A DNA stretch of 64,000 nt from Aldrovandia affinis (GCA_029706075.1 JAINUG010000088.1:682001-746000); one strand, 5' to 3'. Shown: positions 31,983 through 44,824, counted from the stretch's first letter. The notes: generated by a model from the letters alone, not told the origin. Numbers and translations: made by a program.

Positions 31983-34049
31983 TGTAACAGGCGTCTCAAG
32001 GAACACTGCTACTAGAATGCTAATATCGAAACAGGGTGTGGACCAGATAACTGAAGATACCAGATTCGCCCAAAGAGAGAGATGGTCAACCACAAGAATG
32101 AACTCACGCAGACGCCAGCTTTAGTTTAAAAGGTAAGAGAATGGTTTGTTTTTATTCTTTTTGTATTATTTATCTCTAACCGTGCATAAAACAATAAAAC
32201 AGACATATATTACAATGACAAACTATACTAGTAATACTGTGTTTTCCTTTCCACAGAACAATTCAAAACCTCTTTTCAATCACAGATAAGTATGACCCTC
32301 CTATCTATTTACCCCTATAACGTAGGTTATTACTTTTAGAGATGGTAGATAGACAAGGATATACTTATTATTCCAATAGGAATCTTGTTTTAAACCAAAA
32401 ACTCTTATACTGAAATCAAACTCTTATTTTGAAAGAACTTAGATCGTAAACCCATTCAGCGGTATTACTCAATTCTAGATATGAAAATAAAACATCGATT
32501 CGAATATGAAAATAAAATGTTGATTCACATATGATTATCAAACACAACTGTTATCATCAAAAACACTTCAGTACTTTATAATCCAAAACAAATGAACTTG
32601 CACACTCCCTTTGAGCGGCGAATCACATTACTCAGTTCTTTAATATTGCAAAATGAATCCTCTGGTTCCGTGACAGTTTTACTTTCCTCTCTCTCTCTTA
32701 GGTCAAAAGATGGTCGACTTGGGTTGGCTCGCCAGTCCACACTCCGTCACAGCGTCTTCAGCGAAAGCGCAGAATGCAGACGATATCCAGGGTCCGATGA
32801 ACTCAATGGATTTTAAAATGGACTCCAACAGGAACAAAAACCCGGCCAAATAACAATTAACATTATTCAAATAAAACCGTTGAAACCTCATGTCAAAGAT
32901 GTTGTCTCTCTCTCACTTGTGCTATGTAAAATCAGCTTAAATGCTAATCTTTAACTAAACCAGCGGTATCGTTAGCTTGAGTCGGCTAACTTAGCTTCAC
33001 ATCGCTATTGTCCTGCTAAGTTACTAGCTAACATCATCATTAAAACACAAACAATTGCAACCCACAGCCAGCGTTATTATTTCAATCTGCAAGATATCAG
33101 GCAACGGAGATGCACTTATAGATAAGCCGTAACCGCCTGCAGTCATTGATGGCTAATACATCCGAACACACCCCGACACTCGACATCCATTAGACTAAAA
33201 AGTAATGGCGCTAACCACGCGTCGCGAAGCTAACTAGCTCTACATTAGGCTAGCTCAATTATTAAAAAGACTTGTCCCATTCTATCTTACACACACCATC
33301 CAAAGACATTGTCACAATTAGAGTACTAACTCACCAAGGGAGATTTTCGAATGTACCACAATTGGACTTGCAAGGATGATTCGATTTCGGCAAAGCTTGC
33401 CGCCTTTTTTCAAGGCAAAACGGCGGAATTGTTGTCACACCGCTGCTAGCTCTCTTATCTAAAATTCTCGTAATGCTATAAAAATCCTCGCTAGATAACT
33501 ATTACGATATCTTGCTGTTTGTCTTCAGAGCAAACTCACGTCTGTGTCCTAGCTGACGAACTTGGCTTCTGCAGAATGAATATATCTGAACAGGTCTTCT
33601 TGCAGATTAACCTTTGCCCTGATTGGCCAGGTTCTGTTTTCCTCCAAAACGAACAGATTAACCTTTGCCCTGATTGGCCAGGTTCTGTTTTCCCTCCAAA
33701 ACGAACTAAGGGCGGGATATACTTTCTAATTGGCGTACTCTCAATAAGATTACTTTTCTTATTGGCTTATCACTGTCAGATAAAATACAGATTGCATATG
33801 TCTGCTAGCAGAATGACCTTTGCAAGTCCTTTACATAAAACGCCATTTTGGCTCCAAGTTCTTCACATGAAACATCATTTCAGCTATACATGTCACAGTT
33901 TCCCTCTAGCAACTTAAATTAGTTAAATTATTGTTTTTTCTCTTCAGTGTCTAGTATGTAGTACTTATTCAGTTCTTTTAAGGGTCATTCTATTTATCAT
34001 TTTATAACACGAAGTGCATTATAACTATGCTCTATTTGTCTGGGTTACA
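31983..34049 (-). repeat. Gypsy2 3' LTR (2067 bp)
   Basis: It matches 40679-42716 along its length. It has a 51-bp tandem duplication (33603-33653 and 33654-33704, starting CAGATTAACCTTTGCCC) that is single in the 5' LTR; this accounts for most of the length difference. The short plus-strand ORFs inside are not genes. Confidence 0.93.
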
Positions 34050-34276
34050 CTCTCCCCTCCTGAAGGTGTGTACATCCCGTTACACCCATGTGACTGGCAG
34101 ATGTAGGGCATACCTAAAGGATGGCTTGTGTGTGTGGGATTTAGTGAAGCAATGCAGGCAGCACTAATGCCTTGTAATAGTGACTGGATGACTAGACTCA
34201 AAGGATTCCCTAATTGACTGTACTGGAGTCTATCAGGTCTCGGTGACGGTGGGAGCGCCTGAGTGTAGCTTCAGCC

Positions 34277-36287
34277 TCAGTATCTTGAGAAACCTCTGGC
34301 TCCTGCCTCACTGGAGTACGTCATGGAAACAGGTCTGTTCTCTTCCTGAACTGCATCTCTGCTGTTGTCACAGTATGACATGTCTGACGGGACAGGTAAT
34401 GTCTCATCCATAATGTTTGATACATCAAATGACATAGCAGGTGTCACATCTTGAGTGCTTTCAATTACAGGTTCTAGGCTGGAAGGTGTTTCTTCCTCGA
34501 GTGCGTCTTTTTCCACAGGTTCGACGGGAGCAGGGTTCGGCTCAACCGGAATAGATACGGGTACTTCTCTTTTCACATGGTCATCAGGAGCATGGTACTG
34601 CTTGGTTACAGTATGTTGCATCTCGCTCGTTGGTGGATTGATATACTCATCATAAAATATCTCTTCTTCTGAATCAGAATGGTTGCTACTGATTTCATCC
34701 TCTTCAGCATTGGGGATTCCCGGATTCCTTCGTGTTCGAGGTCGACGGACAGGTCTCGGCACTTCAGGTACCTCAGGTCCAGCTATTGGTAGAAATCCGC
34801 ATGGTAGCAACAGGTCTCTGTGCAATGTGCGAAGTGGACCATCCTTGCTTTCTAACCGGACCGTATACACGGGAAGGTCACCTGCTTGCTTAACCACGAC
34901 ATGAACATCAGGTTCCCATTTGTCTGCTAATTTATGCTTTCCTTTGAGGCGGACACTTCTCACTAAGACACGATCTCCAACCTCAAGGGTATGATTGACT
35001 ATGCGCTTGTCAAACCGGAGTTTGTTGCGTTCAGCTGTTTTCATGGCATTCTCTGTGGCCATTCTATAGCTTTCTTTCAAGCGGTTCTTGAGATCCTTCA
35101 CATACTGGGAATGTGACTTGAGGGAGCTATCAACTGGTAATCCGAAGGCTAAATCAACTGGCAATCGGGGTTGTCTCCCGAACATAAGTTCATAAGGCGT
35201 GAATCCAGTTACATCGTTTTTGGTACAGTTGTACGCATGCACCAACGGCTTCACAAATCCACTCCACCGGGTCTTGTCCTTGCTGTCCAAAGTGCCCAAC
35301 ATTTGGAGAAGGGTTCTATTGAAGCGCTCAACTGGATTGCCTCTCGGGTGATAAGGTGTTGTTCTTACCTTGTGGATTCCGGTTATCTGACACAATTCCT
35401 TGATAAGGCGAGATTCAAAGTCTGGGCCTTGATCACTGTGTATTTTTTTTTTTTTTCTATAGTGCACCAGAAAGTTTTCCCACAAACATTTTGCCACTGT
35501 CTGGGCTTTTTGATTTCTTGTGGGGATCGCAACAGCATATTTCGTGAAGTGGTCAGTGAGGACCAAGATGTCTTTGGTGTTGCTACGATCTGGCTCCACA
35601 GAAAGGAAATCCATGCAGACTAGTTCTAGGGGTCTACTCGTCTTGATGTTTACGAGAGAAGCTGCTTTCTCAGGGGGAGTTTTTCTGTGTACACATCTGC
35701 TGCATGTTTTTATCTTCTTCTCCACATCAGAAGACATTTTCGGCCAGTAAAATCTTGACCTCACTAGGTCAGTGGTTCGTTCTATCCCCAAGTGACCCAT
35801 GTCATCATGGAGACTTCTCAACACCATGGCTCTCATTTCCCGAGGTAACACCAATTGGTGGATTGTGGTGTCTTGACTTTGTTTCCTTCTATAGAGGACT
35901 CCCGTTCTCAGCTCTAGCCGATTCCACTCTCGCAACAATATGGCAACCTCAGGGACCTCCTTCCTGGGCAGTGGAGGAGGTGTCTCTCCGTCCTCGAGGT
36001 AACTTATGACTTTTCTCAGATTGAGGTCAGCTCGCTGTCGCCTCCCGCAGCTCTTTCTCTGTCATGTGTGGAATTTCAGGTAGACCATGCTCACCTTCTG
36101 ACTGGAAACTACGGGGAATAACATCAGGGTGAAGAGCTAAAGACTCAATCAACGCAACTGGTTGACCTGGATCGTTATTGTGGACAGAGCTAGTCTGACA
36201 AACTTGATGTCTTTCACAAATAGCCTGTACTGCTCTAGGAAGAACTACTTCTGAGGAACCCGCGTCAATGTCTAGTAGATGGTGCAA
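34277..36287 (-). pseudogene. Gypsy2 integrase and C-terminal tail
   Basis: The frame 35938-34277 (553 residues) has the HHCC zinc domain (H...MGHLGIERTT...CSRCVH), catalytic MDFLS, HSDQGPDF and PVERFNRTL, then a basic region and a long acidic, proline-rich tail. No chromodomain is seen. Integrase N-terminal linker coding is in another frame (36287-36027), so there is a frameshift near 36020. A run of 14 T at 35443-35456 encodes consecutive lysines (YRKKKKIHSD) where relatives carry a non-lysine turn, probably replication slippage. Confidence 0.88.
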
Positions 36288-37760
36288 AGCAAACTGCCTA
36301 ATTCTCTCTTTCCTTTTTGAGACTTGGGGTCATCTTCGAGTTCACCATGCGGCCTTCGAGAAAGACCATCAGCATCTTGGTTTTGCTTGCCTGCCCTATA
36401 CTGCAGTTCGAAAGAGTACGTGGATAAGGCGGACAACCATCTATAACTGGTGGCATCCAGTTTCGCAGATGTTAAAATGTAGGTAAGTGGATTGCTATCT
36501 GTGACGGCTGTGAACTCAGTCCCGTAAAGGTAATCGCTAAACTTCTCGGTGACGGCCCATTTGAGTGCTAAAAACTCCAACTTGTGGGCGGGGTATCTTG
36601 CCTCGCTCTTCGTTAGACCTCTGCTTGCGAAAGCGATGACTCGTGTTCGTCCCTCCTGTTCTTGGTATAACGCTGCACCGAGCCCAGTGGTGCTGGCGTC
36701 GGTATGCAGGACATACGGAAGTTTAGGATTAGCAAAACCCAGCACCGGAGCGGCAGTGAGTTCTCCAATAATGGCATCGAATGCTTGTTGGCACAGAGGT
36801 GTCCACCTTTCTCCAAAGGCCTCTTTTGGATGGAAGTATGGACCTTCCTTCTCCTTCCTTTTGTGGTGGCTCTTCTTGAGAGGTGGGTACCCTGCTGTGA
36901 GATCGTTTAACGGTTTGACAATCTTTGAATAGTCTTGAACAAAGCGTCTATAATACCCAGAAAATCCAAGGAACGCTCGTAGCTCCTTGAGATTTTGTGG
37001 CCTTGGCCAGGTTTTTAAAGCCTCGATCTTGCTTGGATCTGTCTCTACTCCATACTGAGACACGATGTGGCCGAGGTATTTCACAGAGTTTTTTCAGGCG
37101 ACAGTTTCAATCCACACTCCTTTAACTGTTTCAGGACTTTCATCAATCTAGCCTCATGTTCCTCCAAGGTGTCGGAGAAGATTATGAGGTCGTCTATGAA
37201 AACTAGCACTTCCTTCCGGTTCAAGTCTCCCATGCACGCTCCATAAGTCGTTGGAAGGTACTCGGAGCGTTGGTAATTCCCTGGGGCATCCGGTTGAACT
37301 CCCAAAAACCGAGAGGGCAAACGAAAGCGGTCTTGTGTTTATCCGCTTCGTCCATCTCGACCTGGTAGTAACCGGACTTCAGGTCTAGCACTGTGAACCA
37401 TTTAGAACCCGTGAGCAACGAGAACACTTCTTCTAAATTCGGCAGGGCGTATGCATCCTTAATAGTTTGGGAGTTGAGCTTTCTAAAGTCAACACATAGT
37501 CGCACAGAGTTGTCTTTCTTCCGGACCACAACAATGGGGGAAGCAAATGGAGACTCAGACTCACGAATGACACCTGACTCCAACAGCTCCTGCAGATGTT
37601 TCCTGACCGCATCCACATCATGAGGGTGAATGGGTCTGGCCCGCTGTTTGAAAGGGGTCTCGTCGTTGAGTTTAATGCGGTGCTTAACTTTGTCGGTATG
37701 ACCGAAGTTAAGATCGTGATAAGCGAATACTTCTGGCATGGAGTTCAATAAATCGGTCAC
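36272..37760 (-). pseudogene. Gypsy2 reverse transcriptase and RNase H, frameshifted
   Basis: The frame 37760-37221 carries the N-terminal polymerase (VRLCVDFRKLNSQTIKDAYA, FTVLDLKSGYYQVEM). The frame 37320-37081 carries the active site VFIDDLIIFS. The frame 37084-36272 carries the thumb/connection and RNase H (LHTDAS, then VTDSNPLTYIL and the DGLSRRP end). Frameshifts lie near 37235 and 37083. The catalytic IDD and RNase H aspartates are present. Confidence 0.9.
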
Positions 37761-38803
37761 TCTTTCTCTCCAAGGGGATGGTAAGGAAGAATCACCGAAG
37801 TCAAAGTCCCGTTTGGTCTTGGTGAGTGTTTCTGCTTGACTAGAGGAACTACTAGGGTCTGGGGATGGTCTTTTCCCATAACTTGCTGAACAGCATGCAT
37901 TTCAGCCAACGTGGTCCTTGGAGGGATCACTATGTCGTGATTGGTTTCATTCCTCAGCATGACTGGTAGACGATGTGGATGTTTAGCAGGCAGAGTATAC
38001 AGACAGCTAGCTACTAACAATCCACCAGGCAGGGAGGACGTCGACGGTGGTTCCACAGTTGCCCACCTTTCCGTGATGGCTCCATTCACGTGGATAAATG
38101 CATCTACGACGACTGTGTGTCCAGCTGGTATGACCTCAGGGTTGGATCCTTGCATCTTCGCCCATCCTAGGGCACCTGTATCTGTGTGCTTCTGCCTTGC
38201 TTCAAGGATCTTCATCACGGCTTGGTAACCATGGGATGACGGTTTGCAGACACCCTTTTCCTGGAGGGAGAGGGTGTAGAGGACATCCAGTGTGTTCGTA
38301 CCAATGAGAATCTGGGATACATTGCACATGTCCGGTACCACTAGTGCTAAGGTGGGTACCTCCATTTCAGCTCCTAGAAAATCTTCAGGAAATGTGAAGG
38401 TCACTTCCACATACCCTAGGTAAGGTACAGCTTGTCCATTGGCTCCTTCAACGTCCAACAAATTGTTTAGAGACTTCATGGGGTGGTTGGACAACTGGCC
38501 CTCATAGAGTGAGTGAGGAATCGTTGTCACCTGCGATCCAGTGTCAAGTAAGCAATTCACTTTTTTCTTTCCGATGGTAACTTCAGCTGTACACTTGGTT
38601 CCTATTAGTCCAGCTGGCAATCTGATGGACTGTTCCGGTCGCTGTGAGCATTCATTGGCAACAGCTTTAACTTTTCTTGGGCGCTTGTCTCTTTTCACAG
38701 CCTCAGTCTGCCCTACGACGGAGACTGTTTTCTGTTTAAATGAAACGTGTGAATGACATTGTTCTGGAGATCCCACTTGGCTTGGGCATCCCTCAGTTGG
38801 CAT
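37757..38803 (-). pseudogene. Gypsy2 protease region
   Basis: A 348-residue frame with the aspartic protease motif CLLDTGSQVTTIP and, further on, QILIGTNTLDVLY as the second flap/ILG-like block. It follows the Gag zinc knuckle with a change of frame and overlaps the polymerase frame by four bases at 37757-37760. Whether the frame changes were programmed shifts in the active element or mutations cannot be told from one copy. Confidence 0.85.
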
Positions 38804-40584
38804 TTCTTCTCATCAACCTTAGAGGAGTTGGGAGCATTCCGCAGTGGGTTGCGATGTGCCCATCTTCTCCGCAGTTGAAACAGTACCAGGGACGGGGACG
38901 GTTGGCTGCTGTCCCACCGTACCTGGACCTTTCACTGGCATTCGGGTCAGCAGCTTCGACTTGGATTGGGGCACCAACTGAACGAGCTGCCCTCTCAGGC
39001 TGACGTTTTGACGTTCGCTGAGTAGCCATTTGAGTTTGAAGATCGGCTATCTGCTTCCTCAGTTCACTGATTTCAGACACTTCAATTCGGTTTGTCTTGA
39101 CTCTTGCCTCTACTGGTTCGCTGGTCTGGCGTGGTGGTTTCTTTGCGGTAGTCTTCGTAAAATTGGGAGATTCCTTTTCTTGTCGCGACGAGATCAGCGT
39201 AGTGAACTGACCTTGAAGTTCATTTATCTGTTTCTGGAGACTAGCTACTCTAGTTTCTTCTCCACAAACATGCGTGCTGTGTGCGCAGGTGGCTACCTGT
39301 GTCCTGGCAGAACCCAGATGCTGCTTCATGCGCACGGCTCTGGATGCTTCTTTGTCTTCTTCACCGCGCAGCAGTAACAGTAGGTCTACGAATGACGGTG
39401 GAGCGTCCTTTAACGGCTCCAGTTTGAGTAGCAGGGCGTTGTCCCAACAACCTCTGCATAGTTGCTTTAATAAGTGTCGGTCGGCTTCTCCAGTGGCTAC
39501 ACCTCCTCTTCTCACCGCTTGATTCAACACTGCTTGTAGCCGGTGCAGGTAGGTGGATGTTTTCTCACCAGAGTCTTGTAGGGTGTTGATGAACCTCGCC
39601 ATCAGTTCATCTCCATCCTCCACTGTGTCATACGCAGCGTCCAGCAGCTGTATGTAGGAAGCTGCCACTGCTCCGGGACCCAATCGTTTAATGACGTCGC
39701 TCATGGGAGGTAGAAGACTCTCCCGAATTCTCAAGGATTTCTGGAGGTCAGACATCGTAGTGTCTTTCAAAATCAGCTCAACATGTGAGCGCCAAGTGTC
39801 ATAGTCGGCTTCGTTATTTGGCCTTGGAATCTGGCCAGAGAAAGCCCGCAATTTCAAAGATGAAAGGGCTCGTGTTGCAGTTCCCCCACCTCTTACAATG
39901 TGTTCCACCACAAGTTTTTGGACTTCTGGTGGAGTGAGAGCATCAGGCGTTAGGGCTGATCGTACCGGTGAGTCCATTGCGATTGGACACGCACTGGGTG
40001 ACAGAGGCACTGGGGGTGCACTCCTAGGGGGTTCGAACAGAGTGCGGCGAGTGAAAGGGGCTAGGCTGAAGTACTGTGGGTAAACTCTTGACTAGCTCCT
40101 TCGAAACAGGACATAGTAGAGTGGAAAGAGCATGGGGGTTCACTGGTGGTCCTTCAGCCTCGGTGACTTTGACAGCGTCACTGATTTGAGACATCAGCTC
40201 CTCAAGCACTGTTGTGAAATCCTTGCCACTCTTCAAAGCCAAATCCTTCAGATCAGATAAGTAAGACTGAGTGGTGTGGGGCTCTGGTGTAGGTGTGTAG
40301 ACACTATCTAAAGCGCGCACTTGGAAAGTGGTTTCTGCATCAGTGGGACTTGTGTGTTCCATTGGCAGTAGGGGTCTAAGTGTGTGCATGGCAGAGCTAT
40401 GGGCAAACTCAACTATCATGTGTCTGTGAAACTCAGAGTTTGGGTCATCTATGAGTAAAGTCCGTCTGACAGAACCATAAGTTATTAGGAGCTTCTCTAG
40501 GTCTTGATCTAACTCAGTTTGAGTGAGGCCGCTGACAATGACTGAGTCAGTGACGTTCACGTTTTCCTGTTTTATAATATCCAT
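38793..40584 (-). pseudogene. Gypsy2 Gag, PNMA-like
   Basis: Two frames make up Gag. The first (40584-40024, 186 residues) begins MDIIKQENVNVTD and resembles the RRM-like N-terminal domain of PNMA proteins. The second (40010-38793, 405 residues) carries the capsid: LRAFSGQIPRPNNEADYDTW, then LRESLLPP/DVIKRLGP-type and LDAAYDTVEDGDEL segments typical of PNMA capsids, a predicted coiled coil and the CCHC knuckle CFNCGEDGHIATHC. A frameshift or stop near 40015-40024 separates them. PNMA genes are domesticated from elements of this kind; the flanking pol and LTRs show this copy is an element, not a host gene. Confidence 0.82.
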
Positions 40585-40678
40585 GCTAAACTAATGCGAG
40601 ACAAAACTAATTTTGGGTTTACTAGTGTGGTCACTCTTGGGCAACACAATCTCTCTCCTGGCTGGCTCGCCAAGTTTC

Positions 40679-42716
40679 TGTAACAGGCGTCTCAAGGAAC
40701 ACTGCTACTAGAATGCTAATATCGAAACAGGGTGTGGACCAGATAACTGAAGATACCAGATTCGCCCAAAGAGAGAGATGGTCAACCACAAGAATGAACT
40801 CACGCAGATGCCAGCTTTAGTTTAAAAGGTAAGAGAATGGTTTGTTTTTATTCTTTTTGTATTATTTATCTCTAACCGTGCATAAAACAATAAAACAGAC
40901 ATATATTACAATGACAAACTATACTAGTAATACTGTGTTTTCCTTTCCACAGAACAATTCAAAACCTCTTTTCAATCACAGATAAGTATGACCCTCCTAT
41001 CTATTTACCCCTATAACGTAGGTTATTACTTTTAGAGATGGTAGATAGACAAGGATATACTTATTATTCCAATAGGAATCTTGTTTTAAACCAAAACTCT
41101 TATACTGAAATCAAACTCTTATTTTGAAAGAACTTAGATCGTAAACCCATTCAGCGGTATTACTCAATTCTAGATATGAAAATAAAACATCGATTCGAAT
41201 ATGAAAATAAAATGTTGATTCACATATGATTATCAAACACAACTGTTATCATCAAAAACACTTCAGTACTTTATAATCCAAAACAAATGAACTTGCACAC
41301 TCCCTTTGAGCAGCGAATCACATTACTCAGTTCTTTAATATTGCAAAATGAATCCTCTGGTTCCGTGACAGTTTTACTTTCTCTCTCTCTCTTAGGTCAA
41401 AAGATGGTCGACTTGGGTTGGCTCGCCAGTCCACACCGTCACAGCGTCTTCAGCGAAAGCGCGCAGAATGCAGACGATATCCAGGGTCCGATGAACTCAA
41501 TGGATTTTAAAATGGACTCCAACAGGAACAAAAAACCCGGCCTTGTCCAAACAAAGCCAAAATAACAATTAACATTATTCAAATAAAACCGTTGAAAACC
41601 TCATGTCAAAGATGTTGTCTCTCTCTCACTTGTGCTATGTAAAATCAGCTTAAATGCTAATCTTTAACTAAACCAGCGGTATCGTTAGCTTGAGTCGGCT
41701 AACTTAGCTTCACATCGCTATTGTCCTGCTAAGTTACTAGCTAACATCATCATTAAAACACAAACAATTGCAACCCACAGCCAGCGTTATTATTTCAATC
41801 TGCAAGATATCAGGCAACGGAGATGCACTTGCGAGATAAGCCGCCGTAACCGCCTGCAGTCATTGATGGCTAATATATCCGAACACACCCCGACACTCGA
41901 CATCCATTAGACTAAAAAGTAATGGCGCTAACCACGCGTCGCGAAGCTAACTAGCTCTACATTAGGCTAGCTCAATTATTAAAAAGACTTGTCCCATTCT
42001 ATCTTACACACACCATCCAAAGACATTGTCACAATTAGAGTACTAACTCACCAAGGAGATTTTCGAATGTACCACAATTGGACTTGCAAGGATGATTCGA
42101 TTTCGGCAAAGCTTGCCGTCTTTTTCAAGGCAAAACGGCGGAATTGTTGTCACACCGTTGCTAGCTCTCTTATCTAAAATTCTCGTGTAATGCTATAAAA
42201 ATCCTCGCTAGATAACTATTACGATATCTTGCTGTTTGTCTTCAGAGCAAACTCACGTCTGTGTCCTAGCTGACGAACTTGGCTTCTGCAGAATGAATAT
42301 ATCTGAACAGGTCTTCTTGCAGATTAACCTTTGCCCTGATTGGCCAGGTTCTGTTTTCCCTCCAAAACGAACTAAGGGCGAGGATATACTTTCTAATTGG
42401 CGTACTCTCAATAAGATTACTTTTCTTATTGGCTTATCACTGTCAGATAAAATACAGATTGCATATGTCTGCTAGCAGAATGACCTTTGCAAGTCCTTTA
42501 CATAAAACGCCATTTTGGCTCCAAGTTCTTCACATGAAACATCATTTCAGCTATACATGTCACAGTTTCCCTCTAGCAACTTAAATTAGTTAAATTATTG
42601 TTTTTTCTCTTCAGTGTCTAGTATGTAGTACTTATTCAGTTCTTTTAAGGGTCATTCTATTTATCATTTTATAACACGAAGTGCATTATAACTATGCTCT
42701 ATTTGTCTGGGTTACA
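40679..42716 (-). repeat. Gypsy2 5' LTR (2038 bp)
   Basis: Its ends are TGTAAC/GTTACA. The region just inside (minus strand GAAACTTGGCGAGCCAGCC) is the likely primer-binding area. The LTR is unusually long for a Gypsy element; no conserved ORF is apparent in it. Confidence 0.93.
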
Positions 42717-42720
42717 GTTG

Positions 42721-43201
42721 ACTAAGCCACGAATGACCCAATATAAGGGGATATGTAGGCGAGTCAACTAAGAAGAATTTAATTAGCTCAGAGTGACCCT
42801 TATAAGAAACACGCATACACACATTTTCAGTGCTTTCTTTAATAATCCCTGTACCCAGTGAGCGACCGTCGAGTGCCGTAATACCACGGGGCTGAGAAAG
42901 AGAACGCACCGGTATCCTTGCGTCCCGAGCCCACCCGGCATCCATAAAGCAATCCACCGCCCCTGAATCTAAAAAGGCGTTGATCTTAGTGGATTGTTTA
43001 TTCCATAACAACCGGCAAAAATGTTCGAAGGGATGTAGTATGGTGTTTCGCTAATGTCTTTCGACCTACTAGCGGGACTGACCGTTTTCCTGTAAGTTTA
43101 GGACAATTCACTTTAGTGTGACCCTTTAGTCTACAATAGCGACACCATTCTGAGCGAGGGTTAACCCTTTTCAAGTCCTGTATAGACCAGCTGCCTACTT
43201 G
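42721..43201 (-). pseudogene. Gypsy3 zinc knuckle and protease piece
   Basis: The frame 43225-42998 has the knuckle CRYCRLKGHTKVNCP. The frame 43011-42712 has the protease active site FLDSGAVDCFMD and the block LILGHSWL. It continues gag from 53300 after removal of the ERV/LARD element, and continues to 31982 after removal of Gypsy2. Confidence 0.85.
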
Positions 43202-44802
43202 TGTGGAGGAAGAAATTTGTATCAAGTTGGGATGCTAGACCACATCCACAGAGGTGGACAGTAGACACGAATTAACTCAGTGTGACGCTGCAGTTCGGAG
43301 TGGTCCAAACTGCAGCGCCACAGAAGTCAGAGACAAAAGGCTTTTCGCGCCACAACTTCAAAGGAACAGTTGTTCGTTTGTAACGTTTCCCCTCCTTCCC
43401 ATTGGTTTAAGACCCTTGGAGGGCTGTTCTAACAACCTGTTATATCTTCATGTTAGCCCATAGCTCCATTTACCTGTAAGTTAACGCCCTGTTACTTCCC
43501 CCTTGTGATTGTTCCCTCCCCTTCCGTTGTGTTGGATATAAATATCCATTTGAATTTGAAGGCGGGAGATTCGCTGTCCTGCGTGACACGGGTCTCTGTT
43601 ATTTCTGCTCATGGTTTTTCCTATCACTGTTATGCTGATGACACTCAACTGTTTCTCTCCTTCCCTCCATCTGATACCCAGGTCCCGGCACGGATCTCTG
43701 CATGCCTGGCTGACATCTCCGCATGGATGTCCACCCACCACCTGAAGCTGAACCTGGGGAAGACAGAGCTGCTCTTCCTCCCAGCGAAGGGCTCCCGATG
43801 ATTGATGCGTCAATTACCGTGGAAGGCTCCATAGTGTCTCCGTCCCAGTCTGCCAGGAGTCTTGGGGTAACCCTGGACAACCAGCTGTGCTTCTCGAGCC
43901 ACATTGCAGCGATCTCTCGGACCTGCCGTTTCTCCCTCCACAACATCCGGAGGATCAGACCGTTCCTCACCCAAGAGGCCACTCAACTCCTGGTCCAGGC
44001 CCTGGTGATCTCACGTCTGGACTACTGCAATTCCTTGCTGGCAGGCCTTCCGGCCTGTGCCATCAAGCCACTGCAACTAGTCCAGAACGCTGCTGCTCGC
44101 CTGGTGTTCAACCAGCCGAAGTTCACCCACGTCACCCCTCTACTCTCCTCTCTGCATTGGCTCCCCATCGCAGCACGCATCAGATTCAAGTCACTGGTGC
44201 TGGCTTTTCAAGCGGCCAAAGGTACTGCTCCCCGTACCTCCAGTCACTCATCACGCCCTACACCCCGTCCAGACCCCTCCGCTCCGCCTCCGCTGGCAGA
44301 CTGACTGCCCCATCCCTCCGGGCGCCTGGCAGCCGCTCCTCGCGGTCTCGCCTCTTCTCTGTCCTGGTCCCTCGTTGGTGGAACGACCTCCCCGCAATCG
44401 GTCAGGACTGCGGAATCACTTCCAATCTTCCGCAAGAGACTCAAAACCCACCTCTTCAGACTCCACTACCACTGAACACTGTCCATCTAGTCAATCTGTT
44501 TACTTGTTAAAAAAAACAAAAAAACAAAAAAAAAACACCCACTAACCTTTTCTTTCCCAATGTTACAGGTATGATACGCAGTTGCCTGCAATGATGTCTT
44601 TTGCCGTTTTACTGCACTGATCTTGTACGCTAACTTTGATTGTTCTCGCCTTGTATTAATGCACATCTTGTAAGTCGCTCTGGATAAGAGCGTCTGCTAA
44701 ATGCTTAAAATGTAAAATGTAAATGCAGCTGCTCGTAATTAAAGCTTTAATACTGTTTAAAGGAATTCTCTCTGATCCTACTGAGTTTTAATTTCCACGA
44801 CA
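43202..44802 (+). repeat. ERV/LARD 5' LTR, split by an L2 insertion
   Basis: 43202-43594 and 44724-44802 match the 3' LTR at 52820-53295 almost base for base, with a handful of differences. It contains GGATATAAATATCC at 43532-43545, a palindromic TATA-like box, and a TAATTAAAGCTTTAATA poly(A)-region word after the L2 insert. Confidence 0.9.
43595..44723 (+). mobile_element. L2-clade LINE copy L2-A3
   Basis: A 5'-truncated L2, same family as 9335-10944. Coding frames 43505-43801, 43723-44304 and 43887-44510 carry the active site [10 protein letters not shown] near 43628-43657 and the C-terminal domain, with frameshifts. It ends with the L2 tail (TAAGTCGCTCTGGATAAGAG, then TGTAAA repeats). It lies within the R/U5 part of the LTR. 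Confidence 0.9.
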
Positions 44803-44806
44803 ATTT

Positions 44807-44824
44807 TGGTGCCAAAACCCGGGA
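44807..44824 (+). promoter_or_regulatory. Primer-binding site of the ERV/LARD element
   Basis: TGGTGCCAAAACCCGGGA lies four bases after the LTR end. It starts with TGG, complementary to tRNA CCA ends, and has a T-arm-like CCCGGGA. The tRNA species is not determined. Confidence 0.75.

Larger units (their letters stand above)
31983..42716 (-). mobile_element. Gypsy2: Gypsy-type element with PNMA-like Gag and 2-kb LTRs
   Basis: LTRs of about 2.04-2.07 kb begin TGTAAC and end GTTACA. The 4-base duplication GTTG flanks it (31979-31982 and 42717-42720). Right to left it encodes Gag, zinc knuckle, protease, reverse transcriptase, RNase H, integrase and a long C-terminal tail without a chromodomain. 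It was inserted in Gypsy3 between its protease and linker coding. The two LTRs look about 98% alike, so the insertion is fairly young, yet pol has several frameshifts. Confidence 0.92.

Noticed and set aside
38793..40584. Host PNMA-family gene
   Set aside because: It sits between LTRs directly upstream of protease and pol in the same direction, with a target duplication; it is the element's own Gag.
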